From positions 744,001-808,000 of the forward strand of contig VSJF01000005.1 of the NCBI GenBank assembly GCA_009739215.1: DNA of 64,000 nt. The letters are read 5' to 3'. Below, piece after piece: positions 1 through 11,902 of the stretch. The notes beneath the pieces were generated by a model that saw only the letters and a program-made list of their open reading frames with translations, made no database searches and was not told the DNA's origin. Position 1 is the stretch's first letter; each line of letters opens with the position of its first letter. The translations under genes were made by a program, and so were the position numbers. This DNA is from Floccularia luteovirens (lineage: Eukaryota > Basidiomycota > Agaricomycetes > Agaricales > Squamanitaceae).

Positions 1-419
1 TCGTTATTACAATCCTCCAGAAACGTGTTTGGAGGTAGCATAGATGAACCTGTTGCAACCGGAAAGACATTCACAAAGGATTTTGGGGCTCGCAGGATAC
101 TTAGGGATGCAGAGATAATGAAGATGTCTCCATCAGAGCTTATACAGGCTTGGGAAGCATGTATTACTGCAGGCATGAGAGCGAAGGTGTTTCTTGAGGA
201 TGAGCTGATGAAAGGACTTCAGGCAAATGTTAGTTTCGTTTTTATCACAAATGCTGCTATCTACAGTGTTTTTTCCTCTTATTACAGACAGATCATGTCA
301 AGAGAACCTTTGATTATGAACCATTTCTAAAGGAGTTCGTCCATCGATTGCATCAAGAAAAGCTTCTAGGCGTTTTGCTTGATCCAGACGACAAACATAA
401 AAAGAAGGCAGTAAAATAA
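1..419 (+). CDS. 3' end of a UCH37/BAP1-like ubiquitin C-terminal hydrolase (partial, 5' cut by window)
   Basis: Two exons are visible: 1..228, then 288..419 with a TAA stop at 417-419. The intron 229-287 runs GTTAGT..TTACAG, and both exons stay in phase 0. The tail encodes a long helical segment followed by FDYEPFLKEFVHRLHQ and a lysine-rich end (KHKKKAVK). This resembles the C-terminal ULD helix of family C12 deubiquitinases (HNYxPFI..ELLxxLA in UCHL5, HNYDEFI in BAP1). The catalytic Cys/His domain would lie upstream, outside the window. In known family members this tail binds DEUBAD-domain activators. Its convergent neighbour, 190 bp away, encodes an Asx-homology (DEUBAD-type) protein, which supports the call. 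Pieces of this 3' end recur near 3.8, 6.4, 9.2 and 11.6 kb. The family assignment rests on a short segment and could be wrong. Confidence 0.6.
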
Positions 420-609
420 TGTAAAAAGGTTCAGTATATTTCGTTGTCGAGCTGGCTTGAACCCCGACCCCCCGCAGGAAAACAGAGCACTCCTCATATC
501 GCTTGTGTATGAGTAGATAGTGATAAAGAGGGCTATAACTCAAATTAACCATTTTGTCTTGCTAAATATGGCTGAGTATTTCGTTATGTTCAGAAAGCAT
601 CATATATTT

Positions 610-1899
610 TCATCTGTCGTGATAATAACAACCTCGAAGATAAAAAAGTGTGTTGTGATTATCTCTACCACCTCTTGCTCTATAATGGTCAACGGAACCA
701 TCTCCTCTCCATCTCCACACAGTAAATGATTTCCAAGCGTTACCGTTCGGACGTTTTGACTTTTCTACCCTCCCGTCAATATCGAGCAACCCAGATTCCA
801 ACATAGTTGGGCTAGTAATATTCATGCTTCTGATAGTTGGTCCAGGTTCAGCAGGATCTCGAACTAAAAGATCAGATGGAAGCTCTTTAGTTGTTCCTGC
901 TGCTGTCAACACTATCAAATTATGGGTTTTTGGGTGAATTTCTTGAATCTGACAAGCAGTATACTTCAGACATTGAATGAAAGTTCACTGCGTTGACTTA
1001 CGATCAAGTCTTTCTCGACGACCAGGTCCAAACCAGTGAAGAATCGCTTATAGGCTAGAACATCTCCAACTCGCACAACATTTTGCTGTGCGAGAGTGCC
1101 CAATTTGATTTGTGAAGCACCTCTATATACATAAGTCATGAGTAAAATGGGGCAGTAACAGATCAAGCGGTACAAACCCGGCCTTTTGTTCTGTAGTATT
1201 GCTGGCTCTTTTATTGGACGGCTCAATGCAGCCTGCATTATTCTGTTCCCATTGCTCGTCTTTCCATTGAGCAGCAAGAGTGCCAAGAATTATTCCATCC
1301 TGGAATTGTTGCACTTTTTCTGTATGTTTATCGGACATGTAGTTGGAAAATATATGATCTTGAAATGTTTGCGAAGCGGCCAAGAAGTGTGCATCTGAGA
1401 AAAGTGCAGGATCGAGCTCAGCTGTACTTGTATCCACTGATCCATCAACTTCCATTGGTTCAGAGCTGGTGTGTCTTGTAATTTCTGCTGTCTTTGCTAT
1501 AGCTGGGTGGTTCTCGTCCAAAACTTGGATATAGTCCACGAAAGCTGTTGGGGGTAATAGCGCCTTTAAAGCTGTTTGTGCCTCGGTCGAGAGCATTTGC
1601 CATGAACCAAAATTGATAAGATCCTACGAACACGGCGTCCATTGAGTTGATAACGCGTTGATCACGATGAAAACGACGCGTTGCAGCGCAAAGGGGAATG
1701 TATTTGTCCTACGCACAGATAAATCCATTGAAGTGAGAGCACTTTTTGGGTGTTTCAAAAGTCGGTCAAGTTCTTCAGCAGGCTGTACTTCCTCGGCCCG
1801 GACTTGCACCTTACGCTTTGAACGAGAAGACTCGCGTTCAGGCAGGGATGACTCCGTGAACCTTGCTGGTTTACGTGCTGAACGTCTGGGTCTTTCCAT
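610..1899 (-). CDS. Asx-homology (ASXH/DEUBAD-type) domain protein, 362 aa
   Basis: Four exons fit with consistent phase: 1899-1717, 1623-1178, 1122-1002 and 948-610 (TGA stop). Introns are 93, 55 and 53 nt with GT..AG ends. The protein starts MERPRRSARKPARFTES, a basic N-terminus. Next come LLKHPKSALTSMDLSD, WQMLSTEAQ and LLPPTAF, then FSDAHFLAASQTFQDH and a WKDEQWE motif. This order matches the Asx homology domain (LLxLLP core). A second conserved block holds LGTLAQQNVVRVGD, and the protein ends in an aromatic GCYYH tail seen in fungal homologues. In animals the domain activates the deubiquitinase BAP1 and acts on chromatin; here that role is inferred. The gene converges on a UCH-like gene. 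A truncated duplicate of its 5' end lies at about 3.87-4.17 kb. Confidence 0.8.
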
Positions 1900-2011
1900 T
1901 ACTATCCCGGTCGCTAGTATGAAATCGAGAGTAAGTTGTGTGGGAACAAATCAAAACACGATAATTTTTCTCGCCAACCAAAGCAAATACATCCTATAAT
2001 CATTTACAGTA

Positions 2012-3439
2012 AACATCAAAGCATCAATCTTCTCCCTCGTAATATCTACTGATATGGTATCCCAATTCCTTGACCAGAGTCTCACAGCTTCATCACCAAA
2101 TTGTAAGGCTCTTGAGGGACATGGTCGCCTTCGTGAATATCTTCACATCCAGAAATGCGGAGCGAACTCGTAAACTTGTCCTAGTTTGCAGGACAATTCA
2201 TGAGCTGCATTACCTGCAGGCTGACAGATCCTGTTGTACAATTGTGCTTTGTCGGGAATAGATATCGCTTGTAGGATTATTATCGAAAGCAGATAGGCAT
2301 CCTGAATTTTTGCAGGAACGCCTGGCCTGCCCCGGTGCCAAGGTGGGGAAGCATAGCGTGGGCCTACCCTAACAGTAAGCATATGTAATAGTTTCAGAGT
2401 ATAACTTGAACTGACTGCATCCCCAATCAGAAGAACTCTGCTTGATGTGTGAAGAGCGGGTGAAGATGTCGCAATGCCCAGCTAGAAGGAGTTTCGATAC
2501 ACTTTAGTTGACGTTAGCTGTCAATGATCTCAAGGTGCTTATCTAGAGCAAGAAACGCACAGACAGGATCACTTGGACTTCCTTGTCCCTAGCCGCGAAG
2601 AGCGACGTGACTTCTTTTGTTACAACACTAATGTCTTCGCCCACGCGCGTGGCCCCTACTTTATCAATATTTTGTGTAGAAAGCGCCAATGTTGATAGTT
2701 TGGCCTTGTAACAGCAGGCAACAAACTACGTGCTATATTCGCACAAGATGAGCATATATTTACTACAGTGCTCGAGAGGGAACTAGCCAGATTTTTACCA
2801 AAATACTACGAACAATCAGTGCATCAACCATCAACCTCATTGGTTGACTTGAATTATCCGATTCGTAAGAGCACGATGGTCAGGCACCTTCTCTGCTAAT
2901 AGCTTGCTGTCAAAAAGGCCCCGATAAAGTATTATCCCAGAACACGCGGGATCAATGGACGCTGTCATAAAAGGATGTTTATTCATGATGGAATTCCCCC
3001 TGACAATAGACTTTATCCCATCTGCACCAACTATAAGGTCACAAACATCCATGGTACCATTTTCAAAATGAAGTGTGACACCTGTGTTGGTTTCTTCGTA
3101 GCTGGTAAGATGATGAGAAAGATGGACTTTGGCAGAAGAGGAGATGTTTTGAAGGAGGACTTGCTGGATCTCTGCTCGATGAAATCCGTATGGGCCACCT
3201 AGGCAGTTGTTTACATCAGTAGTCTCCCGAATCCCGCAGCATGTCTATACGGTACACTATACCTTGACCATAAAGATCGCGTATATGCACAGCCGTGGGC
3301 TGGTCCGCCTTGCGAAGATTGAACAAAAGGTCTTTGATCGGCTCTCATTCAGAAAAGGGTGAATGAGTGGGTTATATGTGCGAGTAAATATAGCAGTTAC
3401 ATACATGATTGCAATGTGTGATGGACTTTGGGCATTCAT
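2012..3439 (-). pseudogene. FAD-dependent monooxygenase copy A (pseudogene)
   Basis: This is the first of five tandem copies related to salicylate-hydroxylase-type flavoprotein monooxygenases. The DG motif survives as DLIVGADGIKS near 3.04-3.0 kb, as does the C-terminal exon (QDAYLL..CQPAGNA) near 2.2-2.3 kb. The exon that in other copies carries the GGGIGGL FAD-binding motif is missing: sequence jumps from the exon-3 side at about 3355 straight to the intron next to the start codon. A one-base loss near 2155, in the segment that reads ALPGCED in other copies, shifts the frame and ends the protein early. The start region (MNAQSPSHIAI, ending at 3439) is still recognisable. With no dinucleotide-binding fold this copy should be inactive. 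Confidence 0.75.
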
Positions 3440-3599
3440 TGGGTGATATCGTTATGTTTGGTTGATAGTGCGTGTTAGAATGATAACAGTGAGACGGAAA
3501 AATACTTTAAATACGGTTATACTGTGGTAAGTATAGCCATAATAAAGGCCATACCGACATATTTGAACACTTGATATCGGCGAGGTTATATGTAGGTTA

Positions 3600-4175
3600 T
3601 CTTGACAATCTCCTTTTCAGACAAGATCGTGAAGGAAGTGCATATTCAAGTGTTTCGTTCATAACTACCGCTTTGTTGTCCGAAGACAACATTGGTTGCA
3701 GTATGTTAAGTTCTTTGAATAATAAGTGGTGCCACATAACTTGGTCTTGATTACATGCCAGTAAGGTACAGGTAGCTGATGGCGAAGGTTCGATATATTT
3801 AGTTCAGGACTTCAAACATCAGTTAGTATTACAGTTTCAATATGAACTGGAACCTGGATGTATTCCGTGAAACCGTTACGGGTAATAACGCCTTCAAAGT
3901 TGTCTGTGCCCCTATAGAGAGCATTTGCCATGAACCAGGATTGTTGATATCCTACGAACGGCATCCATTAAGTTGATAACGTGTTGTAGCGTAAGGGGGA
4001 ATGTATTTGTCTTACGCACAAATAAATCCATTGATGTGAGGTGAGAGAACCTACACCTTTCGCTTTGAGCGAGAAGACTCGCGTCCAGGCAGGGATAACT
4101 CCGTGAATCTCGTTTGTTTACGTGTTGAACGAATATTGATATTGAACGTCTGGGTCTTTCCATTATTTTCCTAAT
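3600..4175 (-). pseudogene. Truncated duplicate of the ASXH gene 5' end plus deubiquitinase remnant
   Basis: On the minus strand 4163-3912 reads MERPRRS, then a scrambled stretch, then LTSMDLF. Next come a GTGCGTAAGA donor and an intron ending TTCGTAG, then a second-exon start containing WFMANALYR-like remnants in shifted frames. Base for base this matches the first exon, first intron and second-exon start of the ASXH gene at 1899-1580, with small deletions that destroy the frame. Further left, 3776-3860 matches the last two exons of the deubiquitinase fragment at the window start: a degenerate exon end, a GTTAGT donor-like site, and the downstream sequence. The block therefore marks the boundary of a tandem duplication unit. 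Confidence 0.65.
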
Positions 4176-4307
4176 TGCTAGTAAGAAATCAAGACCAGCG
4201 GCTACACGTTGGATTGGTCAGCATCAAATTTGTGAGAAATCCAAACATGGCAATGTTTTGGCCGATCACATGCACATCTTATATATGGTCATTTATTTAC
4301 AGTAAAA

Positions 4308-6048
4308 TCAAACCATCGCAATTTTTTCCCTCATAATATCTACTGATGCGGTATCCCAATTCTTAGACCAGAGCTTAACAGCTTCATTGCCAAATTGTAT
4401 AAGCCTTTCTTGAGCGATGGTATCGCCTTCGTGAATATCTTCACATCCAGGCAAAGCGAAATCGTAAAGTTGTCCAAGTTGGCAGGACAATTCATGAACT
4501 GCATTACCTGCAGGCTGACAGATCTTGTTGTACAATTCTGCTTTTTCTGGAATAGATTTCGTTTGCAAAATTATTGCCGAAAGCAGGAACGCATCCTGGA
4601 TTTTTGCAGAACAATTGGTAAATTTCATAAAGAAAAAAAGAAAAAAGAAGACGCGCTTCAATTGCTTGGCCTGCTCCGGCACCAAGGTGTGGAGGCATAG
4701 CGTGAGCCTATCTCAATAGTAAGCATATGTAATAGTTTCGGAGTAAAATTTGGACAGACTGCATCTCCCATCAGAAAAACTCTGCCTGATGAATATGTGG
4801 AGAGCGGATGTAGATATCGCAATGTTAAACGAGAAGGGGTTTCAATACACTTTAGTTGACGTTAGCTGTCAATAATGCCCAAGTGCCTATCAGAGAGCAA
4901 ATAACGCACAGACATGATAACTCGAACTTCCTCATCCCAGGTCTTGAAGAGCGACATGACCTCTTCTTTTGTTCCTACACTGACGTCTTCACCTTCGTGC
5001 GTGGTCCCCACTTTGTCATATTGCGTATAGAAAGCGCCAAAATTCATAGCTCGGCCTTGTGATATTGGGTAACAAACTAGGTGCTACATTAATATGAGAT
5101 AAGCATATACTTACCACAGCGTTTTGGTGGGGAAACTAGCCTTATTTTTGCCAAAATACTGCACAGTTTAATGTGTCAGTGTATCAGACGTCAGCATCAG
5201 TGCTTGACTTACAATCATTGGAGTTGTAAGCGCACGATGATTAGGCATCTTTTCCGCCAATGATTTGCTTTCGAAAAGTCCCCGATAAACTGTTGTCCCA
5301 GACCATATGGGATCAATGGACGCTTTCATAGAGGGATGTTTATTCATGATGAAATCCCGCCTGACATTAGACTTTATCCCGTCTGCACCAACCAGGAGAT
5401 CGCATACTGCGGTGGAACCATTTTCAAAATGAAGTGTGACACCTGTGTCGGTTTCTTCGTAGTTGGTAAGATGATGGGAAAGATGGACTTTGGCAGACGA
5501 GGAGATATTTTGAAGGAGAACCTGTTGAATCTCAGCTCGGTGGAATGCACGGGGGCGATCTGAACAATTCTTCATATCAGTCATCTGCAAAAGTATGTGT
5601 ATACGATGCACCATACCTAGGTCACAAAGATCGCGTATATGTACTCCTGTAGTCTGGTCGGCCTTACGAAAGCTGAATAAAATATCTTTGATCGGCTGTC
5701 AGAAGGGCGCACGCCAGAAGAAAGAACAATGCCTACCCGACTCGCCGTTTGAGTTCTGTTCTGGTAAGTACTTCTTCAATTGCTCGGTCAGTCCAAGGCG
5801 ATCATATAGTTCCCATGTCCTTGGCCACAATGTAAGCCCTGCTCCAATTTCTTTCAGCTCCGACGTAGATTCGTAAATATCAATTGTGACGAGTTTCTCT
5901 GTATCTGATCGCTGGATGGCAATCGCCAGAGTCAATCCTCCTATTCCTCCCCCACTATCAAATATCAGCAATGAGAAGGTAATATATGAGGGTAGACGAA
6001 AGTAGTTACATACACAATTGCAATGTGTAGGGGTCTTTGGGCGTTCAT
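4308..6048 (-). pseudogene. FAD-dependent monooxygenase copy B (probably frameshifted)
   Basis: The start reads MNAQRPLHIAIV (ATG at 6048-6046). A GTATGT..GATAG intron follows, then the FAD-binding exon GGGIGGLTLAIAIQRSD and the ESTSELKEIGAG region. Later segments carry FHRAEIQQVLL, VGADGIKSNVRRD (DG motif) and a GDA exon that splices to AHAMPPHLGAGAGQ. The C-terminal exon runs through ALPGCEDIHEGD to the stop at 4308. Nine exons are recognisable, but the exon 2-3 junction and the donor after exon 5 (CTGTG|GTAAGT) leave the reading phase wrong by hand splicing. I therefore call it a likely pseudogene. An alternative splice form that repairs both is possible but was not found. Confidence 0.6.
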
Positions 6049-6394
6049 TCAATGATATTGTATGTCTGGCTGAAAATGTGCGCTGGAATGACAGGAGTGG
6101 GAGAGAAAAATATTTAAGTACTGCATAGTTATAGTAAAGGCTATTCTTACTGATATATTTAAATACTGGATATCCGCGAGCTTAAAGTTAGTTGATATCC
6201 TTTTTGAAAAGGTCCGCGCGAAGGAAGTGTAGTCGTAATGCAATGTTCAGCGTTTCGTTCGTGGCTGCTGCTTTGTTGTCGGAAGAGGACAATGATTGCG
6301 GTTTGTTAAGTTGGTTGAGTGCCAACACTACATGCTAGATGAAAATTCTAATTTAGCTCAGGTCTTCAACCACATGCTGGTTTCTTTTTTTGTA

Positions 6395-6600
6395 CCTCGT
6401 TTTTACGGATATAAATCGTGTGGGGAGAACTTTCGATTATGAATCATTTCTAGAACAGTTCAGTAAGCCTTGCTCGTTCCAGATGACAAACGAAAAGGAT
6501 CAGCAGAACATGATTGTCAAGCTTGAAATTTGAATGCTTGAGCTTGAATGTCGACTCGTCGCAGGAAACAGAGCTGGTAATAACGCTTGTGCAGGAGTAC
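6395..6600 (+). pseudogene. Deubiquitinase 3'-end remnant between monooxygenase copies B and C
   Basis: The stretch ctttcgattatgaatcattt at 6432-6451 and the following bases match the FDYEPFLKEF exon of the UCH-like gene at 311-345. The match resumes with the DDK tail and the downstream sequence (compare 6565-6590 with 470-495). An acceptor-like site and a degenerate exon end precede it. The open frame is lost after about ten codons. It is a passenger of the tandem duplication with no expected function. Confidence 0.65.
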
Positions 6601-7059
6601 ATGGCGATAACAAGGGTTCTAACCCGAATTTACCAATAGGCCTAGTACGTGTGTACGTAAAAGTTCTAATGAAACAGTTGAGTGTAACGATAACGGTCAC
6701 GCATGCTTCCCAATGCGGATACCGTGCCCACCATGCGTAAGTAGTATTTCCCCTTTAGTTTACCTTGTGATAGAGACTTGTGGACAAGTCTTATTATATG
6801 AAATAGCTCTGACCAGACTGACTGCATGGACTGTATATTACCCCATTTACTTCTATCCTATCATTATATAAGTAGCTAGATACCTATGCAGTACGGCAGT
6901 CCCTCGCAAACACATTTAGTCTAGGGCAGTTCTGAGTTCACACCAGACCGAACAGCGCGAGATTCTCACGTGACATCACCAATTGTTGCATTGTGTAAAA
7001 TCAAATCAAAACATGGCATTGTTTTTTTTCCACTCAAACAAAATATATCCACAGTAAAA

Positions 7060-8796
7060 TCAAGTCGGAACAATCTCCCTCATATAATTATCCACTGGTG
7101 TGGTATCCCAATTCCTTGACCAGAGCTTAACAGCTTCATTGCCAAACTCTACGAGCCTTTCTTGAGGGATAGTATCACCTTCGTGGATATCTTCGCATCC
7201 AGGTAGGGCAAACTCGAAAAGACGTCCCAGTTGGCGGGACACTTCGAGGATTGCATTACCTGCAGGCTGACAGATGTTGTTATACAACTGTACTTTGTCT
7301 GGAATAGATGTCTTTTGCAGAATTATTGCTGAAAGCAGATACGCGTCCTGATTTCCCCCGAATAATTGTTAATTCAATGCAATAATAGGAAGAAAAGAAA
7401 AGTGCCTCAATTGCTTGTCCTGCTCCGGCGCCAAGGTGGGGAAGCATGGCATGAGCCTACACCGCCAGCCAGTCAGAATATACAATGGTTTCGAAGTGAA
7501 ATTTGGACAGACCGCATCTCCAATCAGTAAAACTCGATCCGATGAATACGTAGAGAGCGGGTGAAGATATTCCAACGCCCAGGGAGAAGGTGTTTCGATA
7601 CACTTTGATTGACATTAACTGTCAATGACCTCAAGGTGCTTATCAAGACCAAGTAACCCACAGACACGATAACTTGCACTTCCTTGTCCCAAGCCGTGAA
7701 GTACGACATGACCTCTTCTTTGGTTATAACAGTTGTGCCTTCGCCTCCATACGTGGTCCCATCTTTATCATATTGTGTGTAGAAAGCGCCAACATTGAGA
7801 AGTCGCCCTTGTAATATTGGGTAACAAACTAGGTGCTATTTTTACATGAAATGAGCATATACTCAACCAGCACTCGAGAGGGGGAACTTGCCTTATTTTT
7901 ACCAAAATACTGCGAACAATCAGTGCATCAGACATCAACCTCATTGATTGACTTACAATTGTTGGAGTCGTAAGCGCACGGTGGTCAGGCATCTTTTCCG
8001 CCAATAATTTGCTTTCGAAAAGTCCCCGATAAACTATTGTCCCAGACCATATGGGATCAATGGACATTTTCATAGAGGGATGTTTACTCATGATAAAAGT
8101 CCGCCTGACATTGGACTTTATCCCGTCTGCACCAACTATGAGATCGCATACAGCAGTTGTGCCATTCTCAAAATGAAGTGTGACGCCTCTGTCGGTTTCT
8201 TCGTAGCTGGTAAGATGATGGGAAAGGTGGAATTTGGCAGAAGAGGAGATATTTTGAAGGAGGACTTGTTGGACCTGCGCTCGATGAAAAGCACGAGGGC
8301 CAACTGGGCAGTTGTTGGTATTAGTAGTCGCCGAAAGTATACGTATAGGGTATAATGTACCTTGACCACAAAGATCGCGTATATGCACTCCTGTAGGCTG
8401 GTCCGCCTTACGAAAACTGAACAAAATATCTTTAGTCGGCTCTCACTGAGAAAAGGCTGTTGTCATCGGAAGAACCATTCTTACCCGACTCGCTCTTGGG
8501 TTTCTGTTCTGGTAAGTGCTTCGCCAATTGCTCCGTCAGTCCCAGTCGTTCCAATAGTTCCCATGTCCTTGGCCACACTGTGATCCCTGCTCCGACTTGT
8601 TTCAGCTCTGACGTAGACTCATAAATATCAATTGTGACAAGATTCTGTGTGTCCGAACGCTGGATTGCAAGCGCCAGGGTCAATCCTCCTATCCCTCCTC
8701 CGCTATCAAAAATTCCAAATGAGTGTGTAATATATACGGGTAAACGAGAACAGTTACATACATAATTGCAACATGTAAGGGTTTTTGGGCATTCAT
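7060..8796 (-). CDS. FAD-dependent aromatic-type monooxygenase, copy C, intact model (441 aa)
   Basis: Nine exons keep phase throughout: 8796-8762, 8702-8485, 8441-8361, 8303-7957, 7909-7868, 7835-7662, 7602-7513, 7456-7406 and 7347-7060, giving 441 aa. Motifs in order are GGGIGGL (FAD ADP-binding, about residues 13-19), VGADGIKSNVRR (DG motif, mid-protein) and GDA|AHAMLPHLGAGAGQAIE (GD motif, residues split by an intron). This is the family pattern of salicylate hydroxylase and p-hydroxybenzoate-hydroxylase-like enzymes, which use FAD and NAD(P)H to hydroxylate aromatic rings; the substrate is unknown. Several donors are weak: GTTGAG after exon 5, GTGGGT after exon 6, GTCTGT after exon 7, and a GC-AG intron before the last exon. 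It is the only copy in the array without a visible lesion. Confidence 0.68.
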
Positions 8797-9189
8797 TTGA
8801 TGATATCGTTATGTGTGTGTTGGAATGGTAACACAGGGGGAGGGTATGTTTGAACACTAAATATTAAATACTGCAAGCATTAATTGTTATCAGCGAGGCA
8901 TAACCTAGCCTTGGTAAGCCCTTTGTAAGTATATCTGTGAGGTTATAATTAGTTGATATGTTATATCTCGATTGTCTCCTTTTTGAAGAGATCGAAGGTA
9001 CTTATGCTGCTAATGACATCGGTTGTGGTAAGTGTTATATATTATATTGGTTGGGTAACGAATGCATGTTAATAAGGAGCGCGAGCGGTGGTCTGGCTTG
9101 ATCCGGCTGCCCATGCCTGTAATTGGATTTGATGACGAAGGTTGCTATATTTAGTTCTGGACAGCCTTAGAAGAGATGGAAGCACATGT

Positions 9190-9330
9190 TAGATTCTTTT
9201 TTATAACCTTGTTATTATAGACAGATCCTGCCAGTGTCAAGAGAACTTGTCTGACGATTGTTGATAAAGAAAACAATAAGGTTGAGTACAATTATATTGT
9301 TGAGCTGGAACTGAGCTTGAACCTCGACCC
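9190..9330 (+). pseudogene. Deubiquitinase 3'-end remnant between copies C and D
   Basis: The bases acagatcctgccagtgtcaa at about 9222-9241, preceded by a tattatag acceptor, match the start of the last deubiquitinase exon (acagatcatgtcaag at 288). Homology continues into the 3' flank (compare 9285-9345 with 420-495). The coding frame is broken after a few codons. The same remnant recurs nearly unchanged at about 11.63 kb. Confidence 0.62.
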
Positions 9331-9464
9331 TACGCAAGAAACAAAGCTCATGACGCCTAAGCATGTCCGGGTAACTGGTTCACGCTGGCCAGTGTCCAGG
9401 TTACATGGGAACAAATCAAACGTGGCATTGCTTTTCACCAAAAATCCAATACCGTAAATAAAAA

Positions 9465-11199
9465 TCAAACGATCGCAATAATCTCCATCATATTATCTAC
9501 TGACGTGGTATCCCAATTCCTTGACCAGAGCTTAACAGCTTCATTGCCAAACTCTACGAGCCTTTCTTGAGGAATAGTATCACCTTCGTGGATATCTTCA
9601 CATCCAGGCAAAGCGAACTCGTAGATTCGTCCAAGTTGACAGGACAAGTCAAGAGTTGCATTACCGGCAGGCTGACAGATCCTATTATACAACTCTGCTT
9701 TGTCTGGAATAGATTTCGTTTGCAGGATTATTTTTGAAAGCAGATAGGCGTCCTGAATTTCCCAGAACAATTAGTAATTTTAACGGAGAAAAAGAAGCAA
9801 AAATGAACTGTGCCTCAATTGCCTGGCCTGCCCCCGCGGCAAGGTGGGGAGGCATAGCATGAGCCTGTGATAACACACTGTAAGCAATATACATAATAGT
9901 TTCGAGCGAAATTTGGACAGACTGCATCTCCCATCAGAAAAACTCGACCAGATGAATATGTAGAGAGCGGGTATAGGTATTCCAACGCCCAGCGAGAAGG
10001 AATGTCAATGCACTATAAGTGTTAACTGTCAATAACCATAAAGAACTCATCAATAGTCAAACAACATACAGACACGATCATACGGACTTCTTCTTCCCAA
10101 GTAGTGAAATGTGATATAACCTCTGCTTTGCTTGTATTACTGATTATCTCGCCTTCGTATGTGGTCCCCAGTTTGTCGTATTGTGTATAGTAAGCAACAA
10201 CATTGATAAGTCGGCCTTGCAAAAGTGGGTAACAAGCTATGTGCTACTTAAATGAGATCAGTATGTGGTTATCACACCACTGGAGCAGGGGAAACTAGCC
10301 TTATTTTTACCGAAATACTGCAAAGCATCAGTGCATTGGATAATTAGGTATAATGATTAACGTACAACCATCGGAGTTGTAAGAGCGCGATGATCAGGCA
10401 TCTTTTCCGCCAAAAGTTTACTGTCGAAAAGAGCCCGATAAATCATTGTCCCGGACCATATAGGATCAATGGACGCCTTCATGGAGGGGTGCTTATTGAT
10501 AATGAAATTCCGCCTGACATTGGACTTTATCCCGTCTGCACCAACTATGAGGTCGCACACCGCGGTGGTACCATTCTTGAAATGAAGTGTGACGCCTGTG
10601 TCGGTTTCTTCGTAGCTGGTAAGATGATGGGAAAGATGGAATTTGGCAGAAGAAGAGATATTTTGAAGGAGAACCTGCTGGATCTCTGCTCGATGAAATC
10701 CATACGGGCCGGCTGGATGGTACTTGATATCAGTGGTCAATTAAATTTACAGAGTGTGATACCTGAGCCACAGAGGTCGCGTATATGTACTCCTGTAGGT
10801 TGATCTGCTTTACGAAGGCTGAGCAAGATATCTTAAATCGACTGTTACTCAGAAGGAGTGTTGATTAGGGGTGAGAACCATACTTACTCGACTGGCTGGT
10901 GGGGTTTTGTTCTGGTAAGTACTTCGCCAATTGCTCGGTCAGTCCCAGTCGTTCCAATAGTTCCCATGTCCTTGGCCACACTGTGATCCCTGCTCCGACT
11001 TGTTTCAGCTCTGACGTAGACTCATAAATATCAATTGTGACAAGATTCTGTGTGTCCGAACGCTGGATTGCAAGCGCCAGGGTCAATCCTCCTATCCCTC
11101 CTCCGCTATCAAAAATTCCAAATGAGTGTGTAATATATACGGGTAAACGAGAACAGTTACATACATAATTGCAACATGTAAGGGTTTTTGGGCATTCAT
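9465..11199 (-). pseudogene. FAD-dependent monooxygenase copy D (pseudogene)
   Basis: The copy is recognisable from the start codon at 11199-11197 through the GGGIGGL exon. It continues through FHRAEIQQVLLQ and VGADGIKSNVRRN near 10.7-10.5 kb, then HIACYPLLQGR, to the C-terminal exon ending at 9465. Exon 3 carries an in-frame TAA just before the DILLSLRKAD segment (near 10836-10832). The donor after exon 5 reads GTG|ATAACC instead of GTAAGT. These two lesions should abolish a full-length product. The first exons are nearly identical to copy C, while the middle is more diverged, pointing to a recent partial duplication or conversion. Confidence 0.68.
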
Positions 11200-11589
11200 T
11201 TGATGATATCGTTATGTGTGTGTTGGAATGGTAACACAGGGGGGTATGTTTGAACACTAAATATTAAATACTGCAAGCATTAATTGTTATCAGCGAGGCA
11301 TAACCTAGCCTTGGTAAGCCCTTTGTAAGTATATCTGTGAGGTTATAATTAGTTGATATGTATATCTCGATTGTCTCCTTTTTGAAGAGATCGAATGTAC
11401 TTATGCTGCTAATGACATCGGTTGTGGTAAGTGTTATATATGATATTGGTTGGTAACGAATGCATGTTAATAAGGAGCGCGAGCGGTGGTCTGGCTTGAT
11501 CCGGCTGCCCATGCCTGTAATTGGATTTGATGACGAAGGTTGCTATATTTAGTTCTGGACAGCCTTAGAAGAGATGGAAGCACATGTTA

Positions 11590-11760
11590 GATTCTTTTTT
11601 ATAACCTTGTTATTATAGACAGATCCTGCCAGTGTCAAGAGAACTTGTCTGACGATTGTTGATAAAGAAAACAATAAGGTTGAGTACAATTACATTATTG
11701 AGCTGGAACTTGAGCTTGAACGTTGAACCTCGACCCTACGCAAGAAACAGAACTCATGAC
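11590..11760 (+). pseudogene. Deubiquitinase 3'-end remnant between copies D and E
   Basis: The sequence is almost identical to the remnant at 9190-9330, including the tattatag acceptor and the following cagatcctgccagtg. It belongs to the near-identical 1-kb segment shared by 8.5-9.5 kb and 10.9-11.9 kb. Confidence 0.62.
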
Positions 11761-11902
11761 GCCTAAGCATGTCCGGGTAACTGGTTCACGCTGGCCAGTG
11801 TCCAGGTTACATGGGAACAAATCAAACGTGGCATTGCTTTTCACCAAAAATCCAATACCGTAAATAAAAATCAAACGATCGCAATAATCTCCATCATATT
11901 AT

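Noticed and set aside
6600..6630. tRNA T-arm-like ggttctaaccc
   Set aside because: The flanks cannot form an acceptor stem or anticodon arm.
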